Assembly (NCBI RefSeq): GCF_002078875.1
Contig: NC_034419.1
Location: 17,825,090 to 17,889,089, forward strand
Length of the DNA: 64,000 bases
Direction: 5' to 3'
Source of the DNA: Numida meleagris
Lineage: Eukaryota; Chordata; Aves; Galliformes; Numididae
The notes under the pieces are model-generated. The model was not told where the DNA came from and ran no database searches. It saw only the letters and a program-made list of their open reading frames with translations. Made by a program: the position numbers and the translations under genes. How positions within the stretch are numbered: the stretch's first letter is position 1; each line of letters starts with the position of its first letter. Of the stretch, positions 13,351 to 28,202 are shown piece after piece.

Positions 13351-16300
13351 GAAAGAAATACTCGAATTCTAGGAAATACTAAAAGAAAGACTGTGGCGAT
13401 ATTCTCTAAGGCTAAGAATGATCTTGGGTAATGTTACAGGGAAATATCTCCTGTAAAAACATCTGGAAGTCCAGACATCAAGTATCCTGTGTTTTGGAAA
13501 TCAGTATTTCTCTAGATGCGACTCAAAATTCTGCAGGACTAGAGCATGAGATGCATTAATGGAGTTTATTTGGCTCACAGGTGGCAACACGGTAACAGGG
13601 GGAGAAAAAAAGTACATTAGCAGTTTTTCCACTTCACAAAGATATGATTTCCTATCCCTTTCAGCACGTAGTTAAAACTTATAGGCTGTCATTCTTTATG
13701 TAACTATTTTTTTAAATCCTAAATAGCGAAGGAGTGATTGTTCTCATTACTCATATAAATGTCTGATCTTTACTGGAATCCTACTGCCTCCTTGCACACA
13801 ACTCATTAACTGAAAAGGATAGATGTAACACGTTTGACATTTTCAAACAAAAAAATAAGACTTTTAATCCAGATGATGTGGACAACATTGCTGCTGCTGC
13901 CATTTATAGCTTCAGAGGCGAGCAGTGCATCCAACAGTGAGTGATGGCTAAAATGGCAGATTGTGTGACAGACTTCAAAGCAGGGAGGAATTCTCTGAAT
14001 GCGATTCCCTTGATATTTTAACACTTACAAGTCTGACTTTCATAAGTGAAAGGCTGAGTGAAAGGCCAAGAAATGTGTATGTCAGTATTTGTTGTTGTGC
14101 TCATTTTAACCAGGAGAGCGCTCAACTTTGTCTCTCTTCCTCTCCTCCCAGCTCTACTATCTATTTATTCCTCATCCTCTTCCACACGATCTTTCTTAGA
14201 GCAAAGAAGAGGGGAGAAAGAAAGGCAGGCAGACAGCAGGAAGACGGAAATTATCTTGGAATATCTAAAATCTTATTGGAGTGTTAGAGATGTAATGTCT
14301 ATTTCCATATTAACCATGTCATAATAGCAATGAGGACAGTAACACCTGATGCAGGTGGTCATGCAGTAGGAAGTTCTGCATCTTACATCTGAGGCGTTTT
14401 CATGATGTGTTTTCCATTGCTACTTCTGTTTGTATCAGTTATCAAAGGTTTAGTTTCTAGTTATAGATAAGGATGTGACTACACTTTCTCCATCAAACTT
14501 TCATGGTACTCACGTGGAGATGCCTCTCAGTACCTCTGTGCTCCGCAGTCTCAATGGCTGACACCCAGCTGCAGAGGGTGCCTTTGCTAATCTATTACTC
14601 ATGAATTCTTCAGTGATAAATTGGCTGAAAAAAAGTAAAACTAATTTGATAATTGTAAGTTAATAAAACCTTGAAGTTGCTTACCCAGAAGTCAGTAACC
14701 ATAGATATACACTGTTTTAGTTTAAATACACAGCACCGTTAATTAGTCATGTAGTTTCATAAATGAGAATAAGATGGTGCAGTTATACAGAGATTGTTGT
14801 TTTTTTTCCTGCAGGTAATTCTTATTTCCAGAAATCTAATATGAAAAAAAATACATATAGTTGCGTTGCGTAAAGTCATTACAGAGACTTCTGTAGATAG
14901 AGCTGAGAAACAATTTTGCAAAGATTTCTTTGGGCTGTCCAGGGAAACTGATTAGAGCCTTAGAAAGTCACAGGGTGAGGCTTTTGATAAAAGAAACCGA
15001 CCTGAGAACACCCCTGCCCTGATCGTGGGGCATGGTGCAGACATGGTGGATGGGTTCCCTCAGAGCAGTGTTGGTGGAGCACCGTGGCTGGACAAAGAAC
15101 AACTATGTACTCATAGACCTGACTGCCCCAAACTTCTCTGAGGGCAATCTGTGTGTGAGGACTGTGAAAGGAAGAGTAGTGACAGCTTTTATCCTATTGC
15201 TTCTTCAGGTGTCCTTGTGACTCGGGTCTAGTGGGACCAGATAGGTAATACCTTGGTGGCTAAGGATCTGATGCAAAAATCTACTTTAATTAGAAAAGAA
15301 TGGAGCTGACGCTTCTGCAAATGTGAGTGCAAATTTGTGTAACTTGTAAATTCTTACCTAAGCTTTCTATGAGTTCGTAGTGGACCAGGGTGATATTACA
15401 AACCTAGCCAGCTTTCTGCACTTGAATGTGTTTCACTGACTTTGCCACAGGAAAAATTAAAACGTTGGGTGAGAACGATAGAAATAAAGTGAAATTCAAG
15501 GCATGAATACTTGATGTTCTAATATTCATTAAAATGCAGTAATTATCTGATTGTATCTATTAATTCTGGCACGTTAGATTGCTTCCATCTTTAAATTCTA
15601 CATAAATTTTATACAGATCAATTAAAATAAAAGGAAATGTGCTTTATATGCCTCCTTTATTCTTAATCCTTTTTCCCCTTACCTGAGTGCTTCTCTTTCA
15701 AGCAAAGGGCTATCATTTATAGTGAATCAGACACCTCCCAAATGGGATAATCTCTTGAGAAATGAGACTTTGCAACAAAAAAAAGGAAAATGTTTTATGT
15801 CTCACTTTCATCTTCAGAATGGTGACCTTAATAAGTGAGCTCCTGAAAAGAAACACCTGCATCTTGTAATTAAGCATTCAAGGCATTGCTGTGATAATCC
15901 AGTTCACCTACAGTAGAAAGCGTAAAGGAAGAAGCAACTTGTAAATAGTATTTGCTTCAACTGTGTTAGGGCCATGGGGTTGAACGCCGGATTTCTCTTG
16001 TTCATGTGCAGTATTATTCATATAATGGATTAATGCTAAACAATCTTGTCTTTGGGCCATTAGAACTCAAATGGAAGCCCACACTCTAGTCAGGATTTCA
16101 CAGGGAAGCCACTGAAAACTGGATTGGGTGTTACGCAAAACCAATGCAAAACATCTTAGTGAAAATAGATAGCTCTGTACCCAATGATTCATTCAGGCAG
16201 ATTAGTTCATAAATTGGGACCTGAGTTTTCCCAAGGGTAAAAGGAGGATGATAATGCTTCTGTGTTATTTGTAAAGAGCATGTAGGTCTGCCACTGAGGA

Positions 16301-19300
16301 GTGACATCCAAGTGTAGGTTATTTATTATTGTCTTCAGAAACCTGTGCTATCACAGGAGTGCAGCCACCAAAGGGGTGGATGCCCACGCGTCATCCTATG
16401 CCTACGGTTCTACCCACGCAGCCTTCCAGACAAATGCAAGTCATCCCAAGTAAAGCACTGTTTTCCTCTGTTAGGCTTCAATCCCCTCCGAAAAACACCC
16501 ACACCACAAACCTATGGAAAAAAAAGCATCACAAATAAATTACCAGATCCATGGAATGCAGGTATACAGAAGTCTACGTGTAATTGAAGCATGTATAATG
16601 TATTTGCTTATGTCCCAGCCTGCAGGCAATTATATACTTTCATTTTGCATCATCATTGTCACAGGCATTTAATAGGATTGCACAGATTAAGTGATTATTC
16701 CTGTTCTTTGTAACTTAACTTTTTTTGGAAAGTATTTACTCATATTTCTATTGCAGCATCAAATCTTTTAGCTCCAGCAACATGAAATATCCCTGAAATA
16801 TATACACAATCTGTGCTCTAATATTTAGATGAAATTCAGTAAACTGCTTTGCCTTTCAAAAATACCACAAATACATTTCTGAGTATAGGTGAAGTGATAC
16901 CTGATGAGTTTTTATATCCATGTGGTTGAGTAAGTTTAGCAAGCATTAGCAATTGTGCTTTACATTTGTCTGTACATACAGCTCGTGGGGTGTGATTGGT
17001 CTGTAATTTCACTATTTTGTTGGTTGCTTATTTCTAATTTATTCACTGTTTAACTGGGACACCATAGAAATCCTCCTGTTGATAACAGTACTTAAATTGA
17101 ATAAGTAATAGCAGGTTTGTTTGCCAGTGGATGGAAACTGACTTAAGGAAATGATGCTGTATCTGTGCTTTCTTTTTCAAGCTCACAGCATACATGCTCT
17201 GCAGTTCTTCAAGGGGAAAAGCATGAAATCATTTCATGGTGACAATTTTAGCCCTTACATGTCACAGATGGTGACAAAGGTCTGCTTGGATTTTAGCACA
17301 TATTCCCTTACAACTTGTATTGTATTAAGATGTATTTAAGTTAGCTTTTATAATACTTAGAGAATAGTAAGGAGGAACATCCTGTAAGCATCCTTGATTC
17401 TCCTGGAAATTGCACTATTTACCAGTATTTAAGTTTTCCTTTTTTTTTTTTTCAATTTAGGTGTTCTCGTGTTTAATCTCTAAAGATCTACAGTTGAGTA
17501 GATGAAGATAAAGATAATAGGATAACTTCCAGCAGGAAAGGGGCACACTATTGTGGTGGGAGCATTGGGTAGCTTGTTCTTTCTTTATTTGTATGTGTCA
17601 ATACATTCTTTTTCTAGCAGCCCAACATAGAAAAGTATCAGTAACCTTAAATTACTTTTGCGGTCTTTACAGAGCACCTTTCTAAAAGCAAAATAAATGG
17701 AATCTGCTGAGCAGCCAAAAGGAAAAGACCATCTCAATGTGTTTTGTTCTGCTCAAGACAAAATACGCCAACCCAAACTCGGGCCTCTCCACCCTTAATT
17801 CTATTGCATGATAGAAACCCTAGAGCTGTGCAGGGAGGGTGGTTGGGCGGTTGCTGCTGAGATGAGCAGACTGAATCTCTTGAAAGAAATTTGCTGTATG
17901 CCCCACAGAAAATGGGAGTCTGTTCTTGGCTGCAGGAGATCCTCACTCCTACACAGCCCAAAACTTGAAGCCAGTAGACTTGCTCTCAACTTGTACTGGG
18001 TAATGGCTGGCAAAAATAAGAGTTGGGTGATGTACAGCTTTTCTACAGCAACACATCCCAGTAGCAGTGAAAGCTGGCAAACGCTCTCTTTTTCTTTCCA
18101 ATTAAGAATGACATTATCATCTTGTTTTGTCGTCTCTGTTGTTTACAGCATTGCAGTAATAGTCAGACTTGTATGAATGGTGCCATGTGTGGAAGTGTAG
18201 AAAACAGATTGTTTCTGAATGGATGAACTGTACTGCCTTTCTTTGTAAAAGGCCCATTATCTGTATGACTCACTGGTTTAACTGAAAGAGTCTTGATTCA
18301 ACCCATACTCTGTAATTCTCCTGAGCTCCTATCTTCTCTCATCTGCTATCACAAAGTTAGTTTTTCATCCAGATTTGAGATCATGGATTACTTCTGAATT
18401 AAATGTTCTGTACATTTCTAGAACTCTCACTGTTAACACCTGTATAAATAATTTCTAGCACTGCAGAAAGCCTGCTTTTCCTGTTTCTGCTTTCCTATTG
18501 GTTTTGAAGCAACTAAGCTTGTGTTTCTGGGAGTCAGTGCATGCTTGTCATAGATTTTTTTTTCAGAGAAATTACATTGGCGATGATCAAAGAGCAGAGT
18601 CCTCGAACAAGGTGCTTGCCCTAGTTAGGCAGGTTCCTACAGAGATGCTCAGGTTCTGACGCAGTTGGCTGGTTTATAAAGTCATTGCTGTACTTACATC
18701 ACTGTTTTCAGCCTTTCAAAATTTGTAGATCATCAGGAATCTTCTAAGTGAGGTATAAGCCACTTTCATAAAGAATTTAACCTACTGGAACATTGCTTGC
18801 TTTTTTTAGTTGGTTCTTGCATGAACCACAGCTAGAAAACCACCGCTTGGACTCCGGTGTGTCATTTCAGGCAAATGCTGTGGTAGCTGGAGAGCAGTGG
18901 GTGTATTTGCTTGTAAAACACCTTTCAAATTTTACTATTTCATGCTTATGTGTGACCAGCTGAGAAACTGTGGGAAAACACACCCTGATTTATACAATGG
19001 CATGAAATGGGAGTAGCATGTTCAGTAAAGGCAAATGTGCTGTTTGGCTGCTCAAGCTTACAAGAGCAAATAATTGATTATTAGTCATTAGGGAAAAATG
19101 CCTACAGCTTCCTAGGATCCTGCCCAGCCTGGCAGTTGCTTTACTGTGAACAGACATCAGGCATGACCTGGGAGGAACTGAGTATCTTCCTGTCTGTGAA
19201 TGCAGTGCAAGTCAGTCTGGTCTAAGCAGGGTGATGGCCAGTGCTGAAAAGGTTATTCTTTTCTTTTCTTCCTTTTAAGGCCATCAGCCAGATTCAGCTG

Positions 19301-22300
19301 TAGCAGCTCTGGACTTTGTGTATGGCAACCAATGCAAACAGCCCAAATAATGAAATAATACCTCAGTAGGTGAAACTGCAAAGACCCCCTTTGCTGTGAT
19401 CTCACATAAATACTTGAAAATCAGAAGGCAAGAAGTCTTCTCGTGGCTTCTTCACCTAGTAGTGAGACTGTATCTAGAAGTGGAGACGAAAGCTCGTGAC
19501 AGCCAGCTGACTAATCAGGAAAATACAATTTACATTATTTCTTGACAAAGCTTAGTTTTTGTCCAGTGGTGAGGACTAGTCCATGCAACTAAAAGCAGAC
19601 CAGAAAACGGTCCAGCCAGAGCTCAATGAAATAAAGATGAGCTGAGCTGCAGCTGCTCCTTTTTGCTGGGGGCTTGTGGGCTTCAGAAATGGGATCTCGT
19701 CTAGTGAACAATCAACTTCTGCATAAATTTTAGATGAAATTTAATCATTTTTTCTTCCAAAGAGCAACTGAGGGGATTTTCATGTGAAGTCCCCGAGCTA
19801 TCTTTTTAACCCTGTAGAAATAGATGAAATAACTAGGTATAGACTTCTTTTAATTGTTAACTAACACTTCTAAGAGTACAAAAACAGACTGCATGTGAGG
19901 CATTTCATCTCTTCCAAAGGAAATGTTCTTTCCTACCCTAAGGCTCAATGTACTTCCAGTGGTCAGTTTTGAGAGCAGCCAGGGAAGAAGGTTGCATAGT
20001 TCTAATAATTGCTTTTCACTGCAATCTGTAACTGAAGCTGGTAGCTGAATATCTTTAACGTTTCATTTTAAGTGCAGATGAAACTAGTCCTGCAACCATA
20101 TTCTTTCTCTAATCTGAACAATACATTTCAGTGCTGTCTCGTGGTTTTACACCTGTTTCTTTGAACTCCGTTGTGAGTGAGACAGAAAGAGCCGTCTGCA
20201 AAGGGATAATGGATGGTTAGGCCGGAGAAAGTTGTGCACTGCATGCCATCGAGCCATTGCCAGCAGGGATGAGGACACGATTGATTTCTTCTCTTTCATC
20301 CTTTGCATGTGGGATGCCCCATGGTAACCTTTGATTCCTTCCCAGAACCTTGTTTCTCTGTGACTCCCTGACTGGCTGCCTGCTCTGGCCCACCACAAGG
20401 GAAGGTCATCCCATGGCCTTCCTGCTCTCCTCAGCCCATGCCTGTCATGGCTGGAGCCTCAACAAGGCCGTGTAGAGCAGTGTCTGTGCAGCTGGGGGAT
20501 GTACTTCCAGCTGAGCTGCAGAAGTTGCAAAGTTAGACTTGAAAGAGTTGGTGGAACTCCGAGGCGAAATCGGAACATATGCTCCTGGAGCCACTCTCCT
20601 GTGCTGTGCTGCACAGATCCAGTCTTCAGACTCAGGTGTTAAATGAGAACATGATAAGATCACAGTGTGATCATTTGCCAGTATGGTTGTGGCTATCATT
20701 TCTATCTGGCAAAACTGAGATATTTTTCTTGTGGAATGCTTTATGAGACTTTTCTGAAATTGAAACCATTTGTGGTCTCAGTGCGTACTTCAGCCTGGTT
20801 CTGGCATGACACTGCATCAAAACACAACGAAAATTCAGAAAGGAAAGAAAGAAACAGTAGCAATTCAACTTGCTTTTCTTCAAAGGTATGTGAAGCTTCT
20901 TATTTCCCATTGATTGGGGAATTCTGGTTGGGGTACAAGATGGATCTGACTCTCACTGTGAGGATTATGTAAAAAGCTCTTTGACAGAGGCGTTTGGGTT
21001 TTGGAAGGCAGCGCCGTCTGGCTCTGCGATCATTGTAGAGAGGTCCGTGCAGAAAGATAGATGCTTTCAATTCAGTTATCCTGAATTTTTCATAGCCTCT
21101 TTGCGTTGCTTCAGGTGCATGTGTGAAAGGCATTTTTCCCCATCAGAGTTTTGGTGCCGGTGTGATAAGAATGTGCAGACTGATCATATACGTGTTCTTC
21201 ATCATTTATTTATGACCAGTTAATTAAGTTATTATGAAGTCTCCCTTTTTCTTATTGGCAGTAAGGATGCAATTAATTTTCTTAGCCCTTCTTCCATGAC
21301 CTAGGTCTCTGACATACTCTTTCTCTCCTAAAACTCTTCTTTTTCAAAACACATTGTTATCAGCAAGATACTCTGCAATGACCAATTCAGAACTTCCCCT
21401 AGGAAAAGCTGCATTTGTAACAAAGCTTCCTTTTTGATTTATATTCAATTCCTCTGGCAATATACCCAAACAACCTGCTGTATTTCTTTGCAGCTCCTCT
21501 ATTATGTGTTCCAAGGCTAAGAAATTGCCTAATCTGTTCTTGCTTTCCTTTTTCCTGTCTTTCTTACCTGTTCTAAATTTCGCTCCAAGGCTTTTTCTCC
21601 CAAGTTCTTTTTTCTTTAATTATTGCCACTTATTGCTCTAGTAGTCAAAAAATACACAGTGAAGCTTCTGACAGAAGGCTGGCATCTCCTCCGCCAACAG
21701 AAAGCTTTCTTAGGAATGACAGAAATTACACATGGGCTGTACACAACAGGTGCAATTCTTCTCTGGACAAAGCACTGTCCAACTACGAAGGATGACCAAA
21801 AATAATCTTTTGAGGTTTTCAGAAAAAGGGTGATAAGAGAGTTGACATGTCAGTGCATGTTGTAAGGCCCGTTCATTCTGTACAGGACTTCTCCAGCATT
21901 GTCAAGGAAGACTCGTTTGATTTAGGGCTAATATTCAAGGATTTTCTCCTTTCCGTTGTACTACATTTATCCAAAAAGTTAAGATTTCTCTCTCAATTTT
22001 CCAGATCTGTTCTACTCACTTATTCTGTTACAGCATTCCCTTCCAAATAAATGTGACCTCTATTTCAATAGCTTGCTCTAACTGGGGTCAGATTAAGTCA
22101 TTTCTCATCTTACATTCTGTTCAGGAAAACCACCACACTTCTTAAAATATTGGTTTAATGCTACAATGAGAAAAGGTTCATAATCCTCAGACTTCAGTTG
22201 TGAAATATTAGAATTCACTTTGAGAGGTGAAAGCTTTAATGCAAAAAATGTTTCATGGGAACATCAGAAATTATGAGGAATTGAACGCTGCAAAACTAGT

Positions 22301-22930
22301 ACGAATCATCAAATGGCAGCAATCGCCTGTCTTGTGAAGGATTCATCTGCCTATTTGGAAACAGGGCGTCTTGCAAATAGTGCTTAAGCCTCTAAAGGGT
22401 ATAGGGTGTGAAGCCTTTTCCTATCTCCTCATCTGGAAATTCTCTGTTGGTTGAAATTCTACAGTAAAACATTCCAGACTAAGCATCAAACTACCACGCA
22501 CTCATATTATTTAATTTTGTGTAATGCCACTCTATGTACATGGTTTATATTTCCCACAATCTTTTTTTTATTTTCTCTTCAATCCTGAGCTAGAAAGTTA
22601 TCAACAGGCTTTTACCTCTGCACATCTTATGGGCATTCAATCCCTAAAGCTGATGGGATCATAACTTAATGCTTGACTCTTAAAGAACGATTGTGCTTAA
22701 TACTAATCTTGACAAACCACCACTCATACTGGAAAGATAGAAATACTTAATACACTTAATACAAATATTTAACACTGTAAAACACGTGGAAATCAGACAG
22801 TTGATTAAACAGCAAATATAAAATCTTTCTTTGAGTACAAATGTATTCACTCTGGACTTAAATTATTTTACTAATTTATTTTCTGTACAATTTTACTGTT
22901 TACAATAAAATATTTTAGAAGAGTGTATAG
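13351..22930. other. Long non-coding stretch, no gene seen
   Basis: About 9.6 kb of AT-rich DNA without a clear repeat. The longest frames (about 122 codons at 17,808-18,176 and 108 at 13,961-14,287) have no family resemblance and are within chance expectation. A 13-base T run lies at 17,440-17,452. Blocks at about 14,630-14,850, 15,520-15,680 and 16,615-16,700 are rich in TAAT/ATTA words and look like conserved non-coding sequence, without proof. Confidence 0.6.
16615..16700. promoter_or_regulatory. Enhancer-like AT-rich block
   Basis: A compact block with GCAATTATA, TTTGCATCATCATTGTCACAGG and GATTAAGTGATTATTCC words, resembling octamer, homeodomain and bZIP contact sites close together. 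The motif content is visible. The regulatory role is inferred and needs conservation or chromatin data. Confidence 0.2.
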
Positions 22931-24600
22931 GAGTGCTGAGGCCCCCGTGTGTGACAGTTATCTCCTTGCACTCAAGTTAAATCTTGTCTCATTTTCATCC
23001 TGCGTAGCTGGTGCTTACACAAGTAGTGTTGCCTCTGGTCTACAGACCTCTTGTCTCCAAAACCACCAGCATGATCCTGGAGCATCTTGATGCGGATCGA
23101 TCAGAAGACCGTATCCTCTGAAAGGTTTCCATTGGTCTTCTCTTCTGCAAGTCTCTTACATGTGGGCCAAAATTTAACCCTCTGCTTGCACAGGGCAGAT
23201 GTGCCATCCAAGAAGCCTCCCATGTGCTGAAGTCTGGCTGGAAGGTGACACCATCCTTCAGGCTCATGGATCATTGAGGTTGCCCTGCAATTCACTGGGC
23301 GGTTTGCAGACTGATTGCCTTAATGGCATTCTTATTAAAAGTTCTTGCTGTGAAATGCTGTTTTCTTTCTCTTTCGGAATTCTCTGCATTAATTATTAGT
23401 AGATCCTTTTAGCAGATATTTATAGAAAGTATTGCTCTTGTGTCACTTTGTGCTAGACAAGACAGAAGGAAAACACTGTGTAAATGCATGCAGCTCTGTT
23501 TAACGTTCTTCTAGGAACTACAGGACACCATCTAGAGATAGAAGAATAAAGGCAACTCCCCAAATTACCATGCTATTCTAGCAGCAGAGTATAAGCACAA
23601 GCAGGTAACTCCTGCTCTCAGTGGCTTGCTTGGCATGTGGAAAAGCTCCCCGTCCTCTCTCCATCCTGCAAACTTGCAGACGCCTTCATTTTCCAGTGCT
23701 GTCACTTTGCCCTCATTCTTAGATATGCGTATGTGTGTTCACATGAAGAACTTGTCCTTTATCCATTGCAGGCATGCCAGAGGAAGCACGTGGCAAACGC
23801 TTGAGTGGAGCCCCTGGGAAGCGAGGGGAGCAGCAGCGCGTGGTGCTGGCAGCAGCCGGGGCAGGGGCTGCCAGGCAATGGCCAAGTTTAATTTTAGATA
23901 GTGGGAGCAAAGCACTGAATCACTTGGGGGAATAGAGACTGTGAGAGAAATAAGGCCTGCAGACACAGCTGCAGCGAGCAGGGCAAGCAATGAGAGGAGG
24001 AGGATGGGCACATGGGCCTGCGTGTGTCAGTGCCAAGCAATCTGAAAAGGAGCCCAGCATTAGTGGAATGGGATTTTTTCCTCCCTCTCTATGCTATATC
24101 AAGCAGACGGCTGCAATGCAGAGTGCTGTCTGTGTGGTGAAGGTGCTGGTGAAGCAGTGATCCTCAAGCCAGTGAGTGGGGATGGTGCCCCGGGGTGGAG
24201 GCACTGCTCCCACTCCATCCCACAGTGTGACAGCATCCTCCCACCAGGGCTGGGCTGAGCATGGCTTCTTACAGCCTTTCAACAGGCCATCATTTGTCCC
24301 TTGGAAAACAAGGCATTAATCCTGCTGCCTGTCTTCTTGACAGGGCGTGATATATGGACCCCATTGGATCAGGCTTGTGGAGACAAATATAACAAAAAGC
24401 CCCAGTGAATCTGATATGCTCTGTGTTTTTGCTGTGTCTCCCATCCACCTGCAGCCGGTCCTGGCTGTTATTCTTCCCTTTTTTTCCTTCCTCGGGAAAC
24501 AAATGCTTTTAATTCAGTCCTATAAGAGGCAAAGATGCTTCCAGGGCAGCAACCTCTGTGCCTCCTCATAGGCACAGTCACACAGAACAAAGAGAAGAAA
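22931..24600. other. Mixed GC stretch, no gene supported
   Basis: GC content rises here, notably at 23,770-24,030 and 24,110-24,260. Frames up to 91 codons occur on both strands over the GC-richer parts, as expected from lower stop-codon frequency. No promoter signature or paired splice sites were supported. Confidence 0.5.
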
Positions 24601-24605
24601 GAGTT

Positions 24606-24692
24606 TGATAATAGGTAATTATAATTATAATTAGCGTGTATTTAGTGCTTTACATTTTCAAAGCACTGTATAAATATTAGCTAATGAATATT
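24606..24692. repeat. Possible ancient MIR/LINE-type 3' end
   Basis: The phrase 'tgctttacattttcaaagcactgtataaatattagctaat' resembles the 3' end shared by old MIR, L2 and L3/CR1-type elements, in which 'gctttac...aagcactttac..a.tattaactaat' recurs. It follows an (ATTATA)-like stretch. This is an impression from wording, not an alignment, and a conserved regulatory element made from such an old repeat is equally possible. Confidence 0.35.
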
Positions 24693-27600
24693 TGGTAAGC
24701 AAACAGATTCCAGGCTTCTAGAAGGATTATTATGAACTGTGAGGAAAACATTTTAAAACGCTTGGCTGACTTTTCCCCAGCTTCCGTTTACAAGGTTCTT
24801 AAGCTTTGCTACACCTGTAACTTAGGCACACAGAGCCATTTTGTGTTTGTTACTCCAGTGTTATGGAGTGTTGGGTGCTGTCCTTTGGGATGTGGAGAAG
24901 TAAGCCAATTAATGCACGTTTACAAGCAGGATGGGAGAACATTTTGCCCCCATGTTTTCTTCTCATGCACTGGCCTGGCACCAGCATCAGGTCCAGTCTC
25001 TCAGACTTTATAAGCACTCCTGAGCCATGGCCAGGTTCCCATGTTAACCCAGTTTCACCAGGATCTGACTGGTTTGCCTGAAGTTGATCTGAAATCCTGC
25101 AATCTGCTCCATGTGGGCAATTCTGCAGATTCCCGTTGGATATGGGTGCTGAGCAGCCACTTGGGACAAGAGGTTCAGTGAGAGGAACCATCTGCAAGTC
25201 AGGATATCTGCAGTTATTTTCTATAAATTAGATAGGGCATGCCATTCTGGTTAATAGAAACCCAGTTAGTATCATCACCTTGTTGTAAACACAGAGCTGA
25301 GCCTGCAGAGGAGGTGAACGTGCTGGGGTGAGCTGCTGCCTTCTCCAAATCGTTGCTATCAGATACCTAGCAGCTGACACAGAGCAGGACAGCATGCCTT
25401 TCCTTCTCAGCCATCCCCACGATCCACCAAGTGGTGCTCAGATGTTTTCTTCTTATCCTGGATGGAACTGTCCATGCTTCATGGTACTGATAGAAGAAAG
25501 AGCAATGCATGCACGCAGGGGCTGAGCCCCATCCTTTGGAACATCCAATGACTGAAGTTCAGCCAAGTGTCAGCTAAGCCAACAGCCTTAGATTTAAAAA
25601 CTCTGATGTATGCTGTCAAGCTCTTCTAATGACCATTTCTTGATGGCTGCAATTGTTCTCTTTATTTTTCCTTGACTTTGAGGTTTTGATTTATTACGTT
25701 GTGCAAATTGTCCTCTGTGCAGTGGTGAACAATTTGATACCAATGATTATTCTGTTTAATTTTTTAAGATAGCACACTCTAATCTCTTCGTAATCGTCTG
25801 CTTTCTAAATATCTGCAGTTTGGGCAACTATATAGTAAGCTTCCTTCACGTAAAGTGATGGAAGTATTCAGCTTACACTCTTTCTTCCTTCACATTGTCT
25901 GCTCCAGTTTGTGTTTGAGCAGTAGCTGGACAGTCTGCCTTTCCTGCTTCTAAAATTCCCCAGATGATGTGTGATCTCTATCTTAGTTTTCCTTTCAGTT
26001 GCTCCCGCATCGCTATCCTTGCACAATATGCACTCAGCATCTGCTTCTGCCGTTGCGTCTGAAAGCAGAAGTGATTTCTCCTGCCAATTTTCCACTTTCC
26101 AGAAAGAAATTGTCCTTTCAAGGCTCGATCTTGTTCTGTGCTTTAAAGTCAGCAATAATATAGTATACATGACATGTTACCAAACTGGGGATAAAACGAG
26201 AAACACAGATAGACCAGCCAAAATATTTAATAACAAACTCTGATATGCGCTCTGCCTTGCAGGCTGAGAGAAATCCCACACTCCTTGAATGACATCAAAC
26301 CTCTCTTCTAAGCAGTAATGCAGCCCGCGGACACATGGGTTGGACAGAAGGGTCCTGGATATGGAACTGAGCACAGGGGCTGGTCTGGTTATCTGAAGTC
26401 TTTAAATAGTAATTTGCTGTTGACCAGAAAGGAAGAATTGAGTTATTTTCAGTCGCCAGTGCACATAAAAGCAATTTTTCCATGTTTTCTATAGAAAGCC
26501 AGTCCTAGGTTGCAGGGATGTGTTGATATTTTAGGAAGTTCACCTCGATTTTTTTGCACCTCTGCTTCCCAAACAACAGTGTGTCATCTCTTCGGAGTGA
26601 AAACCTTTCAGGCTGGGACAGCCTCTCACTTACCATGGAGGGGAAAAAAAATCATTCCTATTTATGTTACCTGGTACCAATATGTAAAAATAATGTGCGT
26701 GTAGGATGGAAGCAGTGATTTCACTTCCAGCTGGACTTTGCATGCAAGGTTTTCCTAATAAGAAAATAAGTTTATACAGATCCTGCCATAATGAATCCCC
26801 AGTTTGATATGAAGTCTTTTAGGCTCTACATTCATAGAAATAATCTGAAATATACAGCTGTTAGAATTCATTTTATATAAGGATAGAGCTAATAAAATTG
26901 CAGGGAAAAAATGTAACAACAACAACAAAATGGTGTTGGGATTTTTACTACACTGAGTCATATGTTCTATTACTGTTATTTTTCCTGTAATGCTCTGGAG
27001 GTCATCAATGTCCATGTAATGCAAAAATGTAATACAAAATTAAGGCAGTGTCATCCTAGCACTATTTCTAATTAATCAGAAACATAAAGCACTGGAAGTG
27101 CTTAATCAAAAAGGAGTTCTTTTGACTTATGTGACCATGTAGTCTTCCAAAAGCAAGTTCCCAGATCCTGAGAATGCAGTGTCTTTCCCCTTGGAAGCCC
27201 CCAGCAATACGTGGTGACAACTTGCTGCCTCGTCCCTCCAACCAGCAACAAAAAAAAGTCTGCTTCCAGTTTAAGAGTGAAAGCATGGGAAGGAGTCATG
27301 CGTGGGGACACAGTTTCAGTTCCTTCTGTGAAGAGTCCGGTTCAGGCTTTAGCCTTTTAAAGCCTTACAAAAAGGCAAACCTGATTCTTCTACCTGCTGA
27401 AAAGTTACTAAACTGTTTAGACGGTGGCTATCATCAGGCTGCTCTCAGCAGGGAGCTCTGATTCATCAGCATCAGGGTTTCCCCAAAGCTTTCTGCCTAT
27501 ATCCTCTATTTAGGTTGGCAGGGACATTGTCAGAGAATAAAAGGCTTCTTCCTCATGTCAAAGGGCTGGCATTCATCAGAATGGTAATACTTTTTACCTC

Positions 27601-28202
27601 GAGCACCTTTTACATGAGGTTCATGAAGCTCGTGAAGAAGAAGAAGATGATAAAGATGTTGCAGGATTTTTTTTATTATATTTTTGGCACTAAAATGGAT
27701 ACTACATAAAATGGAAGATTTTTCTTTTCCAAGTTTCCTTTGGCTTTGACTTTATAAATATTCCTTGGTTATGTCAGTGAACTGTTTTTCACACAGAGCA
27801 CAATGCAAAGCCTGTTAAGGTCAACTGAAAGCTTCTTACTAATTTCAGTGAGCTTTGGACAGAGCTACAAGTGCAAAACTGCTCACTGAATTAAGCAAAA
27901 AATTCTGAGTTGCAAAATTCAGGGAGTCACACCTTGCAGAACCAACTTCACAACAAGAGCAGCCTAACATCCCTTAAATGTTCTGGGAATCTTCCCAGTG
28001 ATTTCTCTGGACTTTGGAATGAGTACATGATACCTAGTCCACAAAATGAAATAGGAAGTGGAAAATCTGTGCTGCCTTCAAAGGGAGACTTGCTAACTTG
28101 ATTGATTTGTTCCAGAAAGAATGGAGATGTATGTTCAGATGCATCTATTACATCACTAGAAACCCCCTCTGTATTCCTAGACCTACAACTACTTTACCAA
28201 GA
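24693..28202. other. Non-coding stretch, no gene seen
   Basis: No gene or clear repeat. It contains a short (AAC)n at 26,915-26,928 and a (GAA)n at about 27,634-27,648. A 115-codon minus-strand frame at 24,850-25,197 has no recognisable features. Confidence 0.6.
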
